Origin: JACCTU01 sp963809175
GTDB taxonomy: Bacteria > Actinomycetota > Thermoleophilia > Gaiellales > Gaiellaceae
Assembly (NCBI GenBank): GCA_963809175.1
Contig: CAWEIK010000001.1
Span: forward strand, 992,001 to 1,056,000
Length of the DNA: 64,000 nt
Direction of reading: 5' to 3'
Shown here: positions 25,872 through 34,697 of the stretch, in pieces
How the letters are laid out: every line of letters begins with the position of its first letter
How positions within the stretch are numbered: position 1 is the stretch's first letter
Translations under genes and position numbers: made by a program
The notes under the pieces: generated by a model
The model's input: only the letters and a program-made list of their open reading frames with translations
Told to the model about the DNA's origin: nothing
The model's database searches: none

Positions 25872-27713
25872 ATGGCGAAGCAGGTCGAGCAGGTCCACGA
25901 CGTCGTGATCCGGTTCGCCGGCGACTCCGGCGACGGCATGCAGCTGACGGGCGGTCGCTTCACGAGCGAGACCGCGGCGCTCGGCAACGACCTCTCGACC
26001 CTTCCCGACTACCCGGCGGAGATCCGCGCGCCGGCAGGCTCGCTTCCGGGCGTGTCGGGGTTCCAGATCCACTTCTCCGACCACGAGATCCTCACGCCTG
26101 GAGACCATCCCGACGTGCTCGTCGCGATGAACCCGGCGGCCCTTCGGACAAATCTCGGCGACCTACCGAGCGGCGGAACGCTCGTCGTGAACCGCGACGC
26201 GTTCAGCGACAAGAACCTGCAGAAGGCCGGCTACTCCGCGAACCCGATCGATGATGGCTCGCTCGAGGAGTACAACCTGCACGCGATCCCGCTCACGTCG
26301 ATGACGGTCGAGGCCCTGAAGGGGATCGACGGCGTCACGTCGCGCGAGGCCGAGCGCTCGAAGAACTTCTTCGCGCTCGGGCTGATGTCGTGGCTGTACG
26401 GCCGCCCGACGGAGAACACGCACGAGTTCATCCAGTCGAAGTTTGCGAAGCGCCCCGAGATCGCCGAGGCGAACCGCCGTGCGTTCAACGCGGGCTACAA
26501 CTACGGCGAGACCTCCGAGGACTTCCTCGTCCAGTACGAGGTGCAGGCGGCGCCGATGGCGCCCGGGCTCTATCGCCAGATCACCGGGAACCAGGCGCTC
26601 GCGTACGGGCTGATCGCCGCGTCGGTGAAGTCCGGCCTGCCGCTGTTCCTCGGCGCGTACCCGATCACGCCGGCCTCGGGAATCCTGGAGGAGCTCGCGC
26701 ACCACAAGGAATTCGGCGTGCGCACCTTCCAGGCGGAGGACGAGATCGCCGCGGTCGGCGCGGCGCTCGGCGCGAGCTTCGGCGGTTCGCTCGGCGTCTG
26801 CACGTCGGCCGGCCCCGGCGTCGTCCTGAAAGCGGAGACGGTCGGGCTCGCGATGATGCTCGAGCTGCCGCTGCTGATCATCGACGTGCAGCGTGCAGGC
26901 CCGTCGACCGGGATGCCGACCAAGCCCGAGCAGGCCGACCTCTTGATGGTGCTCTACGGGCGGAACTCCGAGAACCCCGTGCCGGTGATCGCCGCCTCGA
27001 CGCCGGGCGACTGCTTCGACTGCGCGCTCGAGGCGATTCGGATCGCGATCAAGTACCGGACGCCCGTCTACCTGCTCTCGGACGCGTACCTCGCGAACGG
27101 CTCCGAGCCGTGGCTGATCCCGGACGTCGACTCGATCCCGCCGCTCGCGGTCGACTTCGCGACCCAGCTGCCCGAGGACGGCGTCTTCCTGCCGTACGCG
27201 CGCGACCCCGAAACGCTTGCGCGACCGTGGGCGATCCCCGGCACGCCCGGCCTCGAGCATCGAATCGGCGGGCTCGAGAAGCAGGACGGCACGGGCAACG
27301 TCTCGTACGACCCCGACAACCACGACAAGATGGTGCGGCTGCGCGCGCAGAAGGTCGCGGGCATCGCCGCCGACATCCCCGACCTCGTCGTCGACGACCC
27401 GAGCGGCGACGCGGAGCTTCTCGTGCTCTCCTGGGGTGGGTCGTACGGGCCGGTGCACGCGGGCGTGATCCGCGCGCGCAAGGCGGGGAAGAGGGTCGCC
27501 CACGCACACGTTCGCTACCTGAACCCGTTCCCGCGCAACACCGGTGAGGTGCTCGCCGGTTACCCGAAGGTGCTCGTTCCCGAGATGAACCTCGGCCAGC
27601 TGCTGAAGCTCGTGCGTGCCGAGTTCCTCGTCGACGCGATCGGCTACAACCGGGTGCGCGGGCTTCCGTTCCGCGCACAGGAGATCCACGACGCGATCGA
27701 GGCGATGGTATGA
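25872..27713 (+). CDS. korA: 2-oxoacid:acceptor oxidoreductase subunit alpha (KorA-like, gamma-alpha fusion)
   Basis: About 613 residues from ATG 25872, preceded by AAAGGGAGGACG. The N-terminal gamma domain has VVIRFAGDSGDGMQLTGGRF and IRAPAGSLPGVSGFQ. The alpha domain follows with FLGAYPITPASGILEELA, FQAEDEIAAVGAALGAS and VDVQRAGPSTGMPTKPEQAD, typical of 2-oxoglutarate:ferredoxin oxidoreductase KorA. With KorB it oxidatively decarboxylates a 2-oxoacid (most likely 2-oxoglutarate) to acyl-CoA, passing electrons to ferredoxin. It overlaps korB by ATGA. Confidence 0.93.
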   Translation: MAKQVEQVHDVVIRFAGDSGDGMQLTGGRFTSETAALGNDLSTLPDYPAEIRAPAGSLPGVSGFQIHFSDHEILTPGDHPDVLVAMNPAALRTNLGDLPSGGTLVVNRDAFSDKNLQKAGYSANPIDDGSLEEYNLHAIPLTSMTVEALKGIDGVTSREAERSKNFFALGLMSWLYGRPTENTHEFIQSKFAKRPEIAEANRRAFNAGYNYGETSEDFLVQYEVQAAPMAPGLYRQITGNQALAYGLIAASVKSGLPLFLGAYPITPASGILEELAHHKEFGVRTFQAEDEIAAVGAALGASFGGSLGVCTSAGPGVVLKAETVGLAMMLELPLLIIDVQRAGPSTGMPTKPEQADLLMVLYGRNSENPVPVIAASTPGDCFDCALEAIRIAIKYRTPVYLLSDAYLANGSEPWLIPDVDSIPPLAVDFATQLPEDGVFLPYARDPETLARPWAIPGTPGLEHRIGGLEKQDGTGNVSYDPDNHDKMVRLRAQKVAGIAADIPDLVVDDPSGDAELLVLSWGGSYGPVHAGVIRARKAGKRVAHAHVRYLNPFPRNTGEVLAGYPKVLVPEMNLGQLLKLVRAEFLVDAIGYNRVRGLPFRAQEIHDAIEAMV

Positions 27714-28744
27714 GCGAGGGCAACGGCAACCTGATCCAGCTGACTGCGAAGGACTTCAAGTCCGACCAGGAGGTGCGCTGGTGCCCGGGCTGCGGCGACT
27801 ACGCGATCCTCGCCGCGATGCAGGGCTTCATGCCCGAGCTCGGGTTGGCGCGGGAGAACATCGTCTTCGTCTCCGGCATCGGGTGCGCCGCGCGCTTCCC
27901 GTACTACATGCAGTCGTACGGGATGCACTCGATCCACGGCCGCGCGCCCGCGATCGCAACGGGTCTCGCGACGTCGCGGCCGGATCTGTCCGTCTGGGTC
28001 GTCACGGGCGACGGCGACGCGCTCTCGATCGGCGGCAACCACCTGATCCACGCGCTCCGCCGCAACGTGAACGTGAAGATCCTGATGTTCAACAACGAGA
28101 TCTACGGGCTGACGAAGGGCCAGTACTCGCCGACCTCGCCCGTCGGCAAGCGCACGGGCTCGACGCCGATGGGCTCGATCGACAACCCGTTCAACCCGCT
28201 GAGCCTCGCGATCGGCACCGACGCGACCTTCGTCGCTCGCGCGCTGGACACCGACCGCAAGGAGCTGACGGAGGTGCTGCGCGCGGCGGCCGCGCACAAG
28301 GGCGCGTCGTTCGTCGAGATCTTCCAGAACTGCAACATCTACAACGACGGCGCGTTCGACGCGGTGCGCGAGGACAAGACGAACCGCATCTACCTCCGCC
28401 ACGGCGAGCCGGTGCGCTTCGGCGAGAACGGCGAGCGTGGAGTGCGCCTGCGTGAGGACGGCTCCGTCGAGGTCTTCGAGGGCGAGGGCGACGCGCTCGT
28501 CTGGGACGCGCACCACCGGGAGCCGTCGATCGCGTTCGCGATGTCGCGTCTCACCCTCGGGGCAGTCGGCGCGGCGCCGTTCGGAGTGTTCCGCGACGTC
28601 GAGCGCCCGGTGTACGACGAGCAGATGGCCGAGCAGCTCGAGCAGGCGCGTGCCGCGAAGGGCGAGGGCGACCTCGCCGCGCTCGTCGCGTCGGGCGACA
28701 CGTGGTCGATCGGCGAGCCGCCGATCGACCGCTCGAGCGCCTAG
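27710..28744 (+). CDS. korB: 2-oxoacid:acceptor oxidoreductase subunit beta (KorB-like)
   Basis: 344 residues. It binds thiamine diphosphate: WCPGCGDYAIL near the N-terminus (part of the 4Fe-4S ligand set in this family), GIGCAARFPYYM, the ThDP motif VVTGDGDALSIGGNHLIHAL, and FNNEIYGLTKGQYSPTSPVG. The second half holds VEIFQNCNIYNDGAF. Catalytic partner of KorA, translationally coupled to it. Length and motifs match the two-subunit KorAB of actinobacteria. Ends with a 4-base overlap with the convergent MFS gene. Confidence 0.94.
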   Translation: MSEGNGNLIQLTAKDFKSDQEVRWCPGCGDYAILAAMQGFMPELGLARENIVFVSGIGCAARFPYYMQSYGMHSIHGRAPAIATGLATSRPDLSVWVVTGDGDALSIGGNHLIHALRRNVNVKILMFNNEIYGLTKGQYSPTSPVGKRTGSTPMGSIDNPFNPLSLAIGTDATFVARALDTDRKELTEVLRAAAAHKGASFVEIFQNCNIYNDGAFDAVREDKTNRIYLRHGEPVRFGENGERGVRLREDGSVEVFEGEGDALVWDAHHREPSIAFAMSRLTLGAVGAAPFGVFRDVERPVYDEQMAEQLEQARAAKGEGDLAALVASGDTWSIGEPPIDRSSA

Positions 28745-30177
28745 CCCGGCTCGAGCGCGACCGCGCGGCGTTCCGGCTGCCGGGCGGTGACGATGAAGAG
28801 CGAGACGACGGCGCCGATCAGCGCAGCGATCGCGCCGAGCGCGAAGGCGACCTCGAAGCCGTCGACCGACGGGATCGGCGTGCCGGGGATCGTGTGCGCG
28901 GTCAGCAGCGCAGCACCGACCTGACCGCCGATCACGCCGCCGACCGTGCGCATGACGGTGTTCATCCCGCCCGCGACGCCGGTCTCCGACGGTCGCACGG
29001 TCTGCGCGATGATCGTGGCCATCGCGGCGAAGGCGAAGCCGATGCCGATGCCGAACACGGGCTGGCTCGCGACGATCTGCCACGGCTCGTCGTGCCAGAT
29101 CGCGAGCATCCCCGCACCGATGCCGATCAGCGCCATCCCGATCGACATCGGCCACTTGAACCCGGTGTGCCGCCCGATCAGCCCGGCGGCCGGTCCGGCA
29201 AACAGCAGCACGATCGAGCTCGGCAGCAGGTAGAGCCCGGCCATCGTTGCCGACGCGCCGAACCCGTAGTCGACGAGGCCGACCCACTGCTCGGGCACGC
29301 CGCGCGGCATCTCGACGAAGTTCGGGACGAGCACGAAGACGCTGAACATCGCGAACCCGGAGATCAGCGCGGTGATGTTCGTGAGCAGCACCGTCCGCCT
29401 GATCATCATCCGCATGTCGACCATGGGCTCGGGCACGCGCAGCTCGACGAGCACCCACGCGACGAGCAGCACCGCGGCGATCCCGAAGAGCCCGAGAATC
29501 CGGCCCGAGGTCCAGCCCCAGCTCTCGCCCTCGGTCAGGGCGAGCAGGAACGCGACCAGCCCGCCGGTGAGGAGCGCGGCCCCGGGCACGTCGATGCGCG
29601 ACGGCGTCTTGATCGGCGACTCCGGCACGAAGCGCATCACGAGCAGGATCGCGAGCGCGATCCCGATCGAGCCGAAGACGAACAGCCAGCGCCACGACAG
29701 GTTGTCGACGATCACGCCGCTGAGCACGATCCCGAACCCGCCGCCGACCCCGAACACCGAGCTGACGAGACCGATGGCGACGCCGACCTTCTCCGGCGGG
29801 AACTCGTCGCGGATGATCGCGAACGAGAGCGGGAACACCGCGGCACCGACGCCGGCCAGCGCGCGGCACGCGATCAGCGACCAGATGTTCCACGCGAGCG
29901 CGCAGCCGATGCAGCCGAGGAGGAAGACGCTCAGGCTGATCACGAGCAGCCGCTCCTTGCCGTACTGGTCGCCGAGCTTGCCGAGGATCGGGGTTGCGAC
30001 CGACGCGACGAGCAGGAAGACCGTGAGCACCCACGTCGCCCAGGTCGTCGTCGTGTCGAGCTCGCGCTGGAGCACCGGCAGCGCCGGCACGACCATCGTC
30101 TGCTGGAAGGCGAACGCGGTCCCCGCGAGCGTCAACGCCGCGAGAGTCACGTTGTAGTGCTGCCTCGGCTTCTCCAC
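28741..30177 (-). CDS. MFS drug:H+ antiporter, DHA2 family (14 TM)
   Basis: About 478 residues from GTG 30177, which shares bases with the stop of the upstream hemolysin-III gene. Around fourteen hydrophobic helices. The family motif A is GKLGDQYGKERLL between TM2 and TM3, and the antiporter motif C-like stretch is GVGGGFGIVLSGVIVD. The start FAFQQTMVVPALPVLQRELDTTTTWATWVLT is typical of EmrB/QacA exporters. The exported compound is unknown. It sits in an infA, hlyIII, MFS transcription unit. Confidence 0.88.
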   Translation of the reverse strand: MEKPRQHYNVTLAALTLAGTAFAFQQTMVVPALPVLQRELDTTTTWATWVLTVFLLVASVATPILGKLGDQYGKERLLVISLSVFLLGCIGCALAWNIWSLIACRALAGVGAAVFPLSFAIIRDEFPPEKVGVAIGLVSSVFGVGGGFGIVLSGVIVDNLSWRWLFVFGSIGIALAILLVMRFVPESPIKTPSRIDVPGAALLTGGLVAFLLALTEGESWGWTSGRILGLFGIAAVLLVAWVLVELRVPEPMVDMRMMIRRTVLLTNITALISGFAMFSVFVLVPNFVEMPRGVPEQWVGLVDYGFGASATMAGLYLLPSSIVLLFAGPAAGLIGRHTGFKWPMSIGMALIGIGAGMLAIWHDEPWQIVASQPVFGIGIGFAFAAMATIIAQTVRPSETGVAGGMNTVMRTVGGVIGGQVGAALLTAHTIPGTPIPSVDGFEVAFALGAIAALIGAVVSLFIVTARQPERRAVALEPG

Positions 30178-30849
30178 TACGTGACGAAGAGCGCGACGCC
30201 GACGTACTGGCACGCCGCCGCAGCGACGACCAGCGCGTGGAAGATCTCGTGGTACCCGAAGACGGACGGGACGGGGTCAGGCCGCTTCAGCGCGTAGATG
30301 ATCGCGCCGGCCATGTAGAAGAGCGCCGCCGACCGCGATCAGCGTCAACGGCGCGACCCCGACCGAGTCGAGGATCTGCGGCATCGCGAAGACCCCGACC
30401 CAACCGAGCCCCACGGCGAGGACGGCCGCCACCCAGCGCGGGGCGTCGATCCACGCCACCTTGAGGACGATCGCGGCGAACGCGCCGCTCCAGGCGATCG
30501 CGAGCACCGTCACGCGCCATGCACCGTCGAGTGCGACCAGGCCGAACGGCGTATACGTGCCGGCGATCAACAGGAAGATCGCGGCGTGGTCGAGCCTGCG
30601 GATCCAACGGCGCGGGCCGGGGGGCCAGACGATGCGGTGGTAGAGCGCGCTCACGCCGAGCATCACCGCGACGCTCAATGCGAAGACGATCGCGGAGATG
30701 CGCGCGATGCCGCCCTCGGCGAACGCGACCAGTAACGCGCCGAACACGAGCGCAGCGAAGAACGCGTACTGGTGGAGCACGCCGCGGAAGCGTGGCCGGC
30801 GCCGCGCGGCGACCAGCCAGTCCGGCTGCTCGAGCATCCCGCTTTGCAC
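30177..30849 (-). CDS. Hemolysin III family membrane protein (YqfA/PAQR-like), frameshifted
   Basis: Starts GTG 30849, immediately after the infA stop (ATG 30837 also possible). Seven-TM PAQR fold: RGVLHQYAFFAALVFGALLV, the Ser/His motif VSALYHRIVW, LDHAAIFLLIAGTYTPFGL, then after a 1-base shift near 30330 FYMAGAIIYALKRPDPVPSVFGYHEIFHALV, which supplies the C-terminal H-x3-H zinc ligands, ending TAG 30177-30179. Predicted membrane hydrolase-like protein. The haemolysin name is historical. The stop overlaps the MFS start. Confidence 0.82.
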
Positions 30850-31086
30850 TCAGTCGCGGTAGCGGTAGACGATGCGGCCGCGCCCGAGGTCGTAGGCCGA
30901 GAGCTCGACCTTGATCCGGTCTCCAGGGAAGATCCGGATCCGGTAGCGGCGCATCTTTCCGGCCGTGTACCCGAGGGTCTCGTGGCCGTTGTCGAGCGCG
31001 ATGCGGAAGAAGCCGTTCCGGAGGGCCTCGATCACCTCTCCCTCCATCTCGATCTTGTCTTCCTTGTTGCTCTGTTGGGTCGAAAT
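30850..31086 (-). CDS. infA: Translation initiation factor IF-1, apparently with an ATT start codon
   Basis: An S1-like OB-fold protein: KEDKIEMEGEVIEALRNGFF, LDNGHETLGYTAGKMRRYRI, FPGDRIKVELSAYDLGRGRI, ending YRYRD. Alignment with known IF-1 needs a start about a dozen codons before the first ATG (31047). In that region there is no ATG, GTG or TTG. An ATT at 31086-31084 is preceded by AGGAG with a 6-base spacer and would give MSTQQSNKEDKIEMEG, a natural IF-1 N-terminus, total 78 residues. Alternatively ATG 31047 is used (a truncated protein lacking the first strand), or the third base is a sequencing error. Confidence 0.9.
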   Translation of the reverse strand: MSTQQSNKEDKIEMEGEVIEALRNGFFRIALDNGHETLGYTAGKMRRYRIRIFPGDRIKVELSAYDLGRGRIVYRYRD

Positions 31087-31097
31087 AGGTGGCTCCT
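31084..31097 (-). promoter_or_regulatory. Shine-Dalgarno and ATT start of infA
   Basis: On the minus strand: AGGAG (31097-31093), CCACCT spacer, ATT (31086-31084). Spacing is ideal for initiation. ATT starts are rare and are known to make infC translation depend on initiation-factor levels, so a similar feedback is conceivable for infA. Confidence 0.5.
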
Positions 31098-31192
31098 GGG
31101 CTCGTATCCGCGAGAAAAGGTACCTGCTGCTACCCTGATTGCACGGACGGCGTGGTGCCGACCTGTGAGATTTCGCTTCTCGTTCCTCCTTC

Positions 31193-31223
31193 GGGTGTTT
31201 CGGGCCGCAGATCTCGAACACCC
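31193..31223 (+). promoter_or_regulatory. Hairpin in the 5' leader of the DEAD-box helicase gene
   Basis: GGGTGTTTCG (31193-31202) pairs with CGAACACCC (31215-31223), with one bulged T. It lies just before AAGGAG (31228-31233) and ATG 31247. It could modulate ribosome access or mRNA stability. DEAD-box RNA helicase leaders are often self-regulated. No direct evidence. Confidence 0.35.
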
Positions 31224-31246
31224 AAACCAAGGAGTCGAACAACCAT

Positions 31247-32437
31247 ATGAAGTCATTTCGTCAGCTTGGCGTGGCCGATGCTGTCGTCGAGGCGCTTTCG
31301 CGCCGAGGCGTCGAGTCGCCCTTCGCCATCCAGACACTCGTCATCCCGGACGGGCTCAACGGGCAGGACCTGCTCGCCAAGTCCCCGACCGGTTCGGGCA
31401 AGACGCTTGCCTTTGCAATTCCGATCGTCCAGCGCCTGAACGCCGCCGAGGCGAAGCCCTCCGCGCTGATCCTCGTGCCGACGCGCGAGCTCGCGACCCA
31501 GGTCGCGGACGAGTTCGCGCCGCTCGCCAAGGCGCAGGGACTGCGGGTCGCTGCCGTCTACGGTGGCACGCCGCTCGTGGCCAACGCGAAGAAGGCGAAG
31601 GACGCGCACATCGTCGTCGCCACGCCGGGTCGGCTCGAGGACCTCGCCGAGCGGAAGCTCTTGAAGCTCGACGCGATCCGGATCCTCGTCCTCGACGAGG
31701 CCGACCGGATGCTCGACATGGGCTTCCAGCCGCAGGTCGACGCGATCGTCAAGCGCCTGCCCCGCAAGCGCCAGACCATGTTTTTCTCGGCCACGCTCGA
31801 CGGCGAGGTCGGAGAGCTCGCCCGCTCGTACACGTTCAACCCGAGCCGCTACGACGCCGAGCTGCCGTCGCACCTCGAGAGCGGCGAGACCGATCACAAG
31901 TTCATCTCGGTCACGCCCGACAACAAGGTCGAGACGCTCGTCAGCCTGCTCCGCGAGGAGCGCGGCCTCGTCCTCGTCTTCACGCGCACGAAGCGCGGTG
32001 CCGACCGGCTCGTGCAGAAGCTGAAGCGGCACGAGGTCCAGGCAGTTGCGATGCACGGCGACATGAGCCAGAACGCGCGCGAGCGCGCGCTCTCCAGATT
32101 CGAGTCTGGGAAGGTGCAGACGCTGGTCGCGACCGACGTCGCCGCCCGCGGCCTCGACCTCGACGACATCACGCACGTGATCAACTTCGACCCGCCGGAA
32201 GACGACAAGGGCTACACGCACCGCGTCGGCCGCACGGGCCGGGCCGGCCGCGACGGCACGGGCATCACGCTCGTCCTGCCGGAGCAGCAGGCGGACGTCT
32301 CGCACGTCGCCCGCAAGGTCGGCGAGAGCGCCCAGTTCGAGGCTCAGGGCATGCAGATGGCCCGGCCTCGGCTGGTCTACTCGGGCACGCGGCGCAGCCA
32401 CAAGTGGGGCGCCAAGCGGCCCCGCCGCAAGATCTAA
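31247..32437 (+). CDS. DEAD-box ATP-dependent RNA helicase
   Basis: 396 residues. Complete motif set: Q motif FAIQTLVIP, motif I SPTGSGKT, Ia PTREL, II VLDEADRMLDMGF, III FFSATL, IV LVFTRTKRGAD, V VATDVAARGLDLDD, VI HRVGRTGRAGRDG. It unwinds structured RNA in translation, ribosome assembly or decay. Compact, with only a short basic tail (GAKRPRRKI), closest to RhlE/CshA-like minimal helicases. Divergent from infA across a 160-base leader region. Confidence 0.94.
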   Translation: MKSFRQLGVADAVVEALSRRGVESPFAIQTLVIPDGLNGQDLLAKSPTGSGKTLAFAIPIVQRLNAAEAKPSALILVPTRELATQVADEFAPLAKAQGLRVAAVYGGTPLVANAKKAKDAHIVVATPGRLEDLAERKLLKLDAIRILVLDEADRMLDMGFQPQVDAIVKRLPRKRQTMFFSATLDGEVGELARSYTFNPSRYDAELPSHLESGETDHKFISVTPDNKVETLVSLLREERGLVLVFTRTKRGADRLVQKLKRHEVQAVAMHGDMSQNARERALSRFESGKVQTLVATDVAARGLDLDDITHVINFDPPEDDKGYTHRVGRTGRAGRDGTGITLVLPEQQADVSHVARKVGESAQFEAQGMQMARPRLVYSGTRRSHKWGAKRPRRKI

Positions 32438-32486
32438 GCCGGAACTTCCCCTCAAGGTTCGTGCCGTTCCGAACGATGAATGGCCT

Positions 32487-33035
32487 ATGGGTCCGTCTGC
32501 GGATACCCCTGCCTGGAAGCCGCTCGGCGAGCTGCTCGTCGAGCAATCCTGGATCACGCCTGCCGACCTCGAGCAGGCGCTCGAGGAGCAGGCGCAGACC
32601 GGGCGCAAGCTCGGCCAGATCGTGGTCGAGAACGGCTTCATCTCCGTCGAGGGGCTGACCAAGGTCCTCCTCGAGCAGTGCGGGATCGACATGTCCACCG
32701 AGGAGGGGTTCGGGTCGGGCCTTCGCGATGAGCTCGCCAAGCGCGGCGGCCGGCGCGGGAGCGAGCCGGTCCGCTTCGAGTTCAACGTCGAGCCTGCGCC
32801 CGAGAAGCGTGAGAAGCGCAAGAAGGAGCCGAAGCAGGAGAAGCAGGAGCAGCCGAAGCAGCCGCAGGAGCCACAGCGCCCGGAGCGGTCGTCACGCCGG
32901 CGCTTCGGCCGCAACCCGAACCGCGAGCCGCTCAAGCGCCTCGAGAAGCTGGCCAAGGATTTCGAGCGTCAGGAACGCGAGCTCGTGGAGACGATCACGT
33001 CGCTGCGTCAGATGCTCAGGCCCGTCGGGGACTGA
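32487..33035 (+). CDS. Stand-alone MshEN (GspE N-terminal-like) domain protein with coiled-coil tail
   Basis: 182 residues, ATG 32487. Residues 12-64 form two 24-residue MshEN-type motifs with a 5-residue spacer: PLGELLVEQSWITPADLEQA..., AQTGR, then KLGQIVVENGFISVEGLTKV.... The second copy keeps R/K-L-G, Gly10 and Gln24 of the published c-di-GMP-binding consensus, while the first has Pro1 and Ser10. After residue 80 the chain is charged and Pro/Gln/Lys-rich, then a helical segment (KRLEKLAKDFERQERELVET) likely to be coiled coil. There is no ATPase domain. Possible c-di-GMP adaptor. The 3' end overlaps the MFS gene by 20 bases. Confidence 0.8.
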   Translation: MGPSADTPAWKPLGELLVEQSWITPADLEQALEEQAQTGRKLGQIVVENGFISVEGLTKVLLEQCGIDMSTEEGFGSGLRDELAKRGGRRGSEPVRFEFNVEPAPEKREKRKKEPKQEKQEQPKQPQEPQRPERSSRRRFGRNPNREPLKRLEKLAKDFERQERELVETITSLRQMLRPVGD

Positions 33036-34245
33036 GCGCGGGCGTCAGGCCCGCCCGCTGAATCCACGCGTACGCGACGACGACCAGCGACAGCGAGCCA
33101 CCGAGCGACAGCGCGAGCTGCGTGCCGCCGACCTCCATCAGCCAGCCTGCGAACAGTCCGCCGATCGGCGCCAGGCCCGCGAAGGCGAACATGAAGAGGC
33201 TCATCACGCGACCACGTAGTGCGTCCGGCGCGCGCAGCTGCAGGATCGCGCTCGTGTTCGAGACCCAGAGCGTGAAGCTGACGCCGACGAAGAACAGAAT
33301 TGCGCACGCCGGCGCGACCGAGCTCACCGGCGCGAGCGCCAGCAAGCCCGCGCTGAAGCCCGTTGCGCCGATCAGCAGGGCCTTCCAGCTCGCCTTGCTG
33401 CGCGCGGCCTGAATCAGGGCGCCGAGCAGCGCACCGCCGCCGAAGAACGCGCTCAGCACGCCGAACACCTCCGGCCCTGCGTTCATCGTGTCGGACGCGA
33501 GCACCGGGATGATCACGTGGAAGTTGAAGCCGACGGTGCTCGCGATCGCGAGGACGGTCAGCGCCAGTCGGATCTCGGAGTTGTTCCAGGCGAAGCGAAC
33601 GCCCTCGGCGATCGCCGCTCCCGCGCGCGTGCGCGGGTTGCGCTTGACCTCGAAGAGCTCGTCCTCGCGCATCAGCCACAGCGCGGTCAGCACGGCGAGG
33701 AAGGTGATCGTGTTGACGAGGAAGCAGATGCCGGTGCCGCCGAGGCCGATGATCACGCCGGCGATCGCGGGGCCGATGATCCGCGAGCCGTTGAAGAGGC
33801 CGGTGTTGAGCGCGATCGCGTTCGGCAGCTCGTCGCGGCCGACCATCTGAAAGGTGAGCGCCTGCCGGCCCGGCGCGTCGACGACGAGCGCGGTGCCGCC
33901 GAGGAACGCGAGCAGGTAGACGATCGGGATGTTCTCCCAGCCGGAGAATGCGAGCACCGTGAGCGCGGCGGAGACCACCATCTGCGCGCCCTGCGTCACC
34001 ATCACGAGCTTGCGGTTGTCGAAGCGGTCGGCGATCACGCCCGCGTAGAGGCCGAAGAGCATGAACGGCAGGAAGCGGCAGAACGCGAGGCCGCCGACGG
34101 CGAGCGGAGAGCTCGTCAGCTCGACGACGAACCACGCGAGCGCGATGTTCTGCATCCACGTGCCGGCGAGCGAGATCACCTGGCCCGCGAAGAACAGGCG
34201 GTAGTTCCGGTGGATCCGGAGGGACTTGAAGATGCGCGCGGTCAC
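33016..34245 (-). CDS. MFS transporter, MFS_3/EntS-like
   Basis: GTG 34245, 409 residues, twelve hydrophobic helices. Start FKSLRIHRNYRLFFAGQVISLAGTWMQ is typical of the enterobactin-exporter-like MFS_3 group. Motif A is GVIADRFDNRKLVMV, and DAPGRQALTFQMV and LRGRVMSLFMFAFAGLAPIG are family hallmarks. Probable efflux pump. Its start overlaps the marR stop (GTGA), so it is the likely target of the MarR regulator. Confidence 0.9.
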   Translation of the reverse strand: MTARIFKSLRIHRNYRLFFAGQVISLAGTWMQNIALAWFVVELTSSPLAVGGLAFCRFLPFMLFGLYAGVIADRFDNRKLVMVTQGAQMVVSAALTVLAFSGWENIPIVYLLAFLGGTALVVDAPGRQALTFQMVGRDELPNAIALNTGLFNGSRIIGPAIAGVIIGLGGTGICFLVNTITFLAVLTALWLMREDELFEVKRNPRTRAGAAIAEGVRFAWNNSEIRLALTVLAIASTVGFNFHVIIPVLASDTMNAGPEVFGVLSAFFGGGALLGALIQAARSKASWKALLIGATGFSAGLLALAPVSSVAPACAILFFVGVSFTLWVSNTSAILQLRAPDALRGRVMSLFMFAFAGLAPIGGLFAGWLMEVGGTQLALSLGGSLSLVVVAYAWIQRAGLTPALSPRRA

Positions 34246-34673
34246 GGCAGGAGCTTCTCGAGCGGCTCGAGCGCAGCCTCGACGGCCGCGAGCTCCCGAG
34301 CCGAAAGCCCCTTCAACCGCTCGGCGAGCCAGATCGTCCGGCGCGAGCGAACCGAGCGGAGCACCTGGTGCCCCTTCTCGGTCACGTACAGCCCGACGCG
34401 GCGCTTGTCGCCCTCGAGCGGCTTGCGCTCGACGAGCTCCTGCTGCTCGAGCCGGGTGATCGCCTTCGAGACCGCCGCGGGGGAGATCCGCTCCGCGCCT
34501 GCCAGCTCACGGACGCCGATCCCGGGCGTGTACTTGATCGCGACGAGGAGCGAGACCTGGCCGCCGGTGACGCCGAGCGAGTGGATCTCGCGGCGAAGCT
34601 CCCTGGTCAGCCTGAGCAGCGCCGGCCTGAGCCGGTTCGCGATCTCGACTTCGTTAACCAGGGAAACGTTCAC
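34242..34673 (-). CDS. MarR-family transcription regulator
   Basis: GTG 34673, 143 residues. Winged helix with VTGGQVSLLVAIKYTPGIGV, recognition region RISPAAVSKAITRLEQQELV, and wing RKPLEGDKRRVGLYVTEKG. MarR proteins repress efflux genes and release DNA on binding small phenolic or lipophilic ligands. Coupled by GTGA to the MFS pump. A perfect 10-bp inverted repeat overlaps its start codon (34653-34682), so autorepression of the marR-MFS operon is very likely. Confidence 0.93.
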   Translation of the reverse strand: MNVSLVNEVEIANRLRPALLRLTRELRREIHSLGVTGGQVSLLVAIKYTPGIGVRELAGAERISPAAVSKAITRLEQQELVERKPLEGDKRRVGLYVTEKGHQVLRSVRSRRTIWLAERLKGLSARELAAVEAALEPLEKLLP

Positions 34674-34682
34674 CTGGTTAAC
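34653..34682. promoter_or_regulatory. MarR operator candidate over the marR start codon
   Basis: GTTAACCAGG (34653-34662) and CCTGGTTAAC (34673-34682) are perfect inverted repeats with a 10-base spacer. One arm lies in codons 5-8 of marR and the other abuts the GTG start. The 20-bp centre-to-centre distance places both half-sites on one helix face, suited to a MarR dimer or dimer pair. Confidence 0.72.
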
Positions 34683-34697
34683 GATAGCTGAAGGGGC

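Noticed and set aside
27644..30034. A 796-codon minus-strand frame across korB and the MFS gene
   Set aside because: No motifs and a skewed composition; korB and the transporter are unambiguous in other frames.
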